A stretch of DNA of 7,167 nucleotides, taken from Gammaproteobacteria bacterium (GTDB lineage: Bacteria > Pseudomonadota > Gammaproteobacteria > GRL18). The stretch spans positions 1 to 7,167 of the forward strand of contig JAGLFC010000068.1 in NCBI GenBank assembly GCA_023144715.1. Reading direction: 5' to 3'. The notes below the pieces were generated by a model that was given only the letters and a program-made list of their open reading frames with translations, was not told the origin of the DNA and made no database searches. The position numbers and the translations under genes are program-made. Positions 6,340 through 7,167 of the stretch are shown piece after piece. The first letter of the stretch is position 1. Each line of letters starts with the position of its first letter.

Positions 6340-7167
6340 ATATATTACATATTGGTAAATACTATCCTCCTTTTTCAGGAGGCATTGAAAATTTTATGGG
6401 ACAGCTATTACCTCTGCTTGCCTCAGCAGGTCATCATATTACTGCTCTGGTACATAATCATTGTTCAGGGCAATCGGTTCAAAGTGAAATAATGAAACAC
6501 GTTAAAGTCATTCGTGTTCCAAGTTATGGACGGCTTCTTTATGCACCTATTAGCCCAGCATTTCCTTTTTATTTACACCGTATTTTAAAAAAATCCAAAC
6601 CTGATTTATTACATATCCATTTACCCAATACCTCTGCTTTTTGGTTATTGCTCTTACCTTCTGCTCACAAAATTCCTTGGATCATTCACTGGCATTCTGA
6701 TGTCATTGGTGCATCACCTAATAAACTCGTTCGTCTGGCGTATTATTTATATCAACCACTGGAACGACTTTTATTAAAAAACAGTCAACATATTATTGTC
6801 ACTTCTCCTCATTATCAACAAAGTAGTGAAGTATTAAAACCTTGGCTTAAAAAAACTCAGGTGATCCCTCTTGGTATTAGTCTAAAAAGCACTCTTTTAG
6901 CGGATCAATATAAAAATAAAGCAGAACAACTATGGAGTAGGAATTTTAAAAAAAAGCCTCATCGCTTGCTTTCTATTGGGCGATTAACCTATTACAAAGG
7001 GCATCAATACCTTATAAGAGCTATGCTGGATCTACCTGATAGTTATTTGATTATTATTGGTGAAGGGGAAGAATACCAATCATTGACACGCTTAATCACA
7101 GAGTTAAAACTTGAACAGCAAGTCCTCCTCACAGGAAAGCTTAATGATCAAGATCTACACGCTTTAT
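6336..7167 (+). CDS. GT4-type glycosyltransferase, GT-B fold (3' end cut by window)
   Basis: I read this frame by hand from the ATG at 6336: 277 codons remain open to the window edge, so roughly the last quarter of a typical 350-400 residue enzyme is missing. The N-terminus, MNILHIGKYYPP, followed by the glycine loop FSGGIE (residues 13-18), is the standard opening of GT4 retaining glycosyltransferases. LLHIHLPN and WIIHWHSD (115-122) follow in the N-terminal domain. The C-terminal donor-binding domain begins near SIGRLTYYKG (213-222), where R216 and K221 match the usual phosphate-contacting Arg and Lys. It continues with IIGEGEE and LTGKL. The E-x7-E catalytic motif would lie beyond the edge, so catalytic completeness cannot be judged. 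By family it moves a sugar from a nucleotide donor at the inner face of the membrane. Sugar and acceptor cannot be told from sequence. It forms an operon with the large gene through the ATGA overlap. Confidence 0.92.
   Translation, partial: MNILHIGKYYPPFSGGIENFMGQLLPLLASAGHHITALVHNHCSGQSVQSEIMKHVKVIRVPSYGRLLYAPISPAFPFYLHRILKKSKPDLLHIHLPNTSAFWLLLLPSAHKIPWIIHWHSDVIGASPNKLVRLAYYLYQPLERLLLKNSQHIIVTSPHYQQSSEVLKPWLKKTQVIPLGISLKSTLLADQYKNKAEQLWSRNFKKKPHRLLSIGRLTYYKGHQYLIRAMLDLPDSYLIIIGEGEEYQSLTRLITELKLEQQVLLTGKLNDQDLHAL

Overview
The window is AT-rich bacterial DNA with dense coding. It carries part of a surface or envelope glycan locus. The leftmost gene looks like an OpgB/MdoB-type phosphoglycerol transferase, a family best known from Gram-negative Proteobacteria, so a low-GC gammaproteobacterium is my best guess. 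That assignment is inference from family membership and base composition; there is no rRNA or other marker gene here.

Layout: (1) 1-2264, minus strand: a membrane-anchored alkaline-phosphatase-superfamily enzyme resembling phosphoglycerol transferase I, cut at its C-terminus by the window edge. (2) 2265-2352: an 88-bp divergent intergenic region, the only clear non-coding stretch. It holds weak promoter-like boxes, a short in-phase direct repeat and the ribosome binding site of the next gene. (3) 2353-6339, plus strand: one very large gene (1328 codons) for a soluble multidomain protein. Its order is GT2 glycosyltransferase, a long histidine-rich coiled coil, an RgpF-like (rhamnan synthesis F) module, a HAD-like module, and a C-terminal module I cannot name. 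(4) 6336-7167, plus strand: the first 277 codons of a GT4-type (GT-B fold) glycosyltransferase. It overlaps the large gene by an ATGA stop/start and runs off the right edge.

How they may work together (inference): the plus-strand genes form an operon that assembles a glycan in the cytoplasm. The divergent membrane enzyme, with its catalytic domain outside the inner membrane, could add phosphoglycerol to that glycan or to periplasmic glucans. An RgpF module next to a phosphoglycerol transferase recalls streptococcal rhamnose polysaccharide loci, where RgpF-family proteins and the glycerol-phosphate transferase GacH occur together.

The most unusual signal is in the large protein. Residues 270-339 form ten uninterrupted heptads with leucine at every d position and histidine at nine of ten a positions (cysteine at the tenth). 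The same register can be followed to about residue 395. A histidine-cored coiled coil of this regularity could be a metal- or pH-responsive assembly element. No RNA genes, CRISPR arrays, insertion sequences or convincing terminators were seen.
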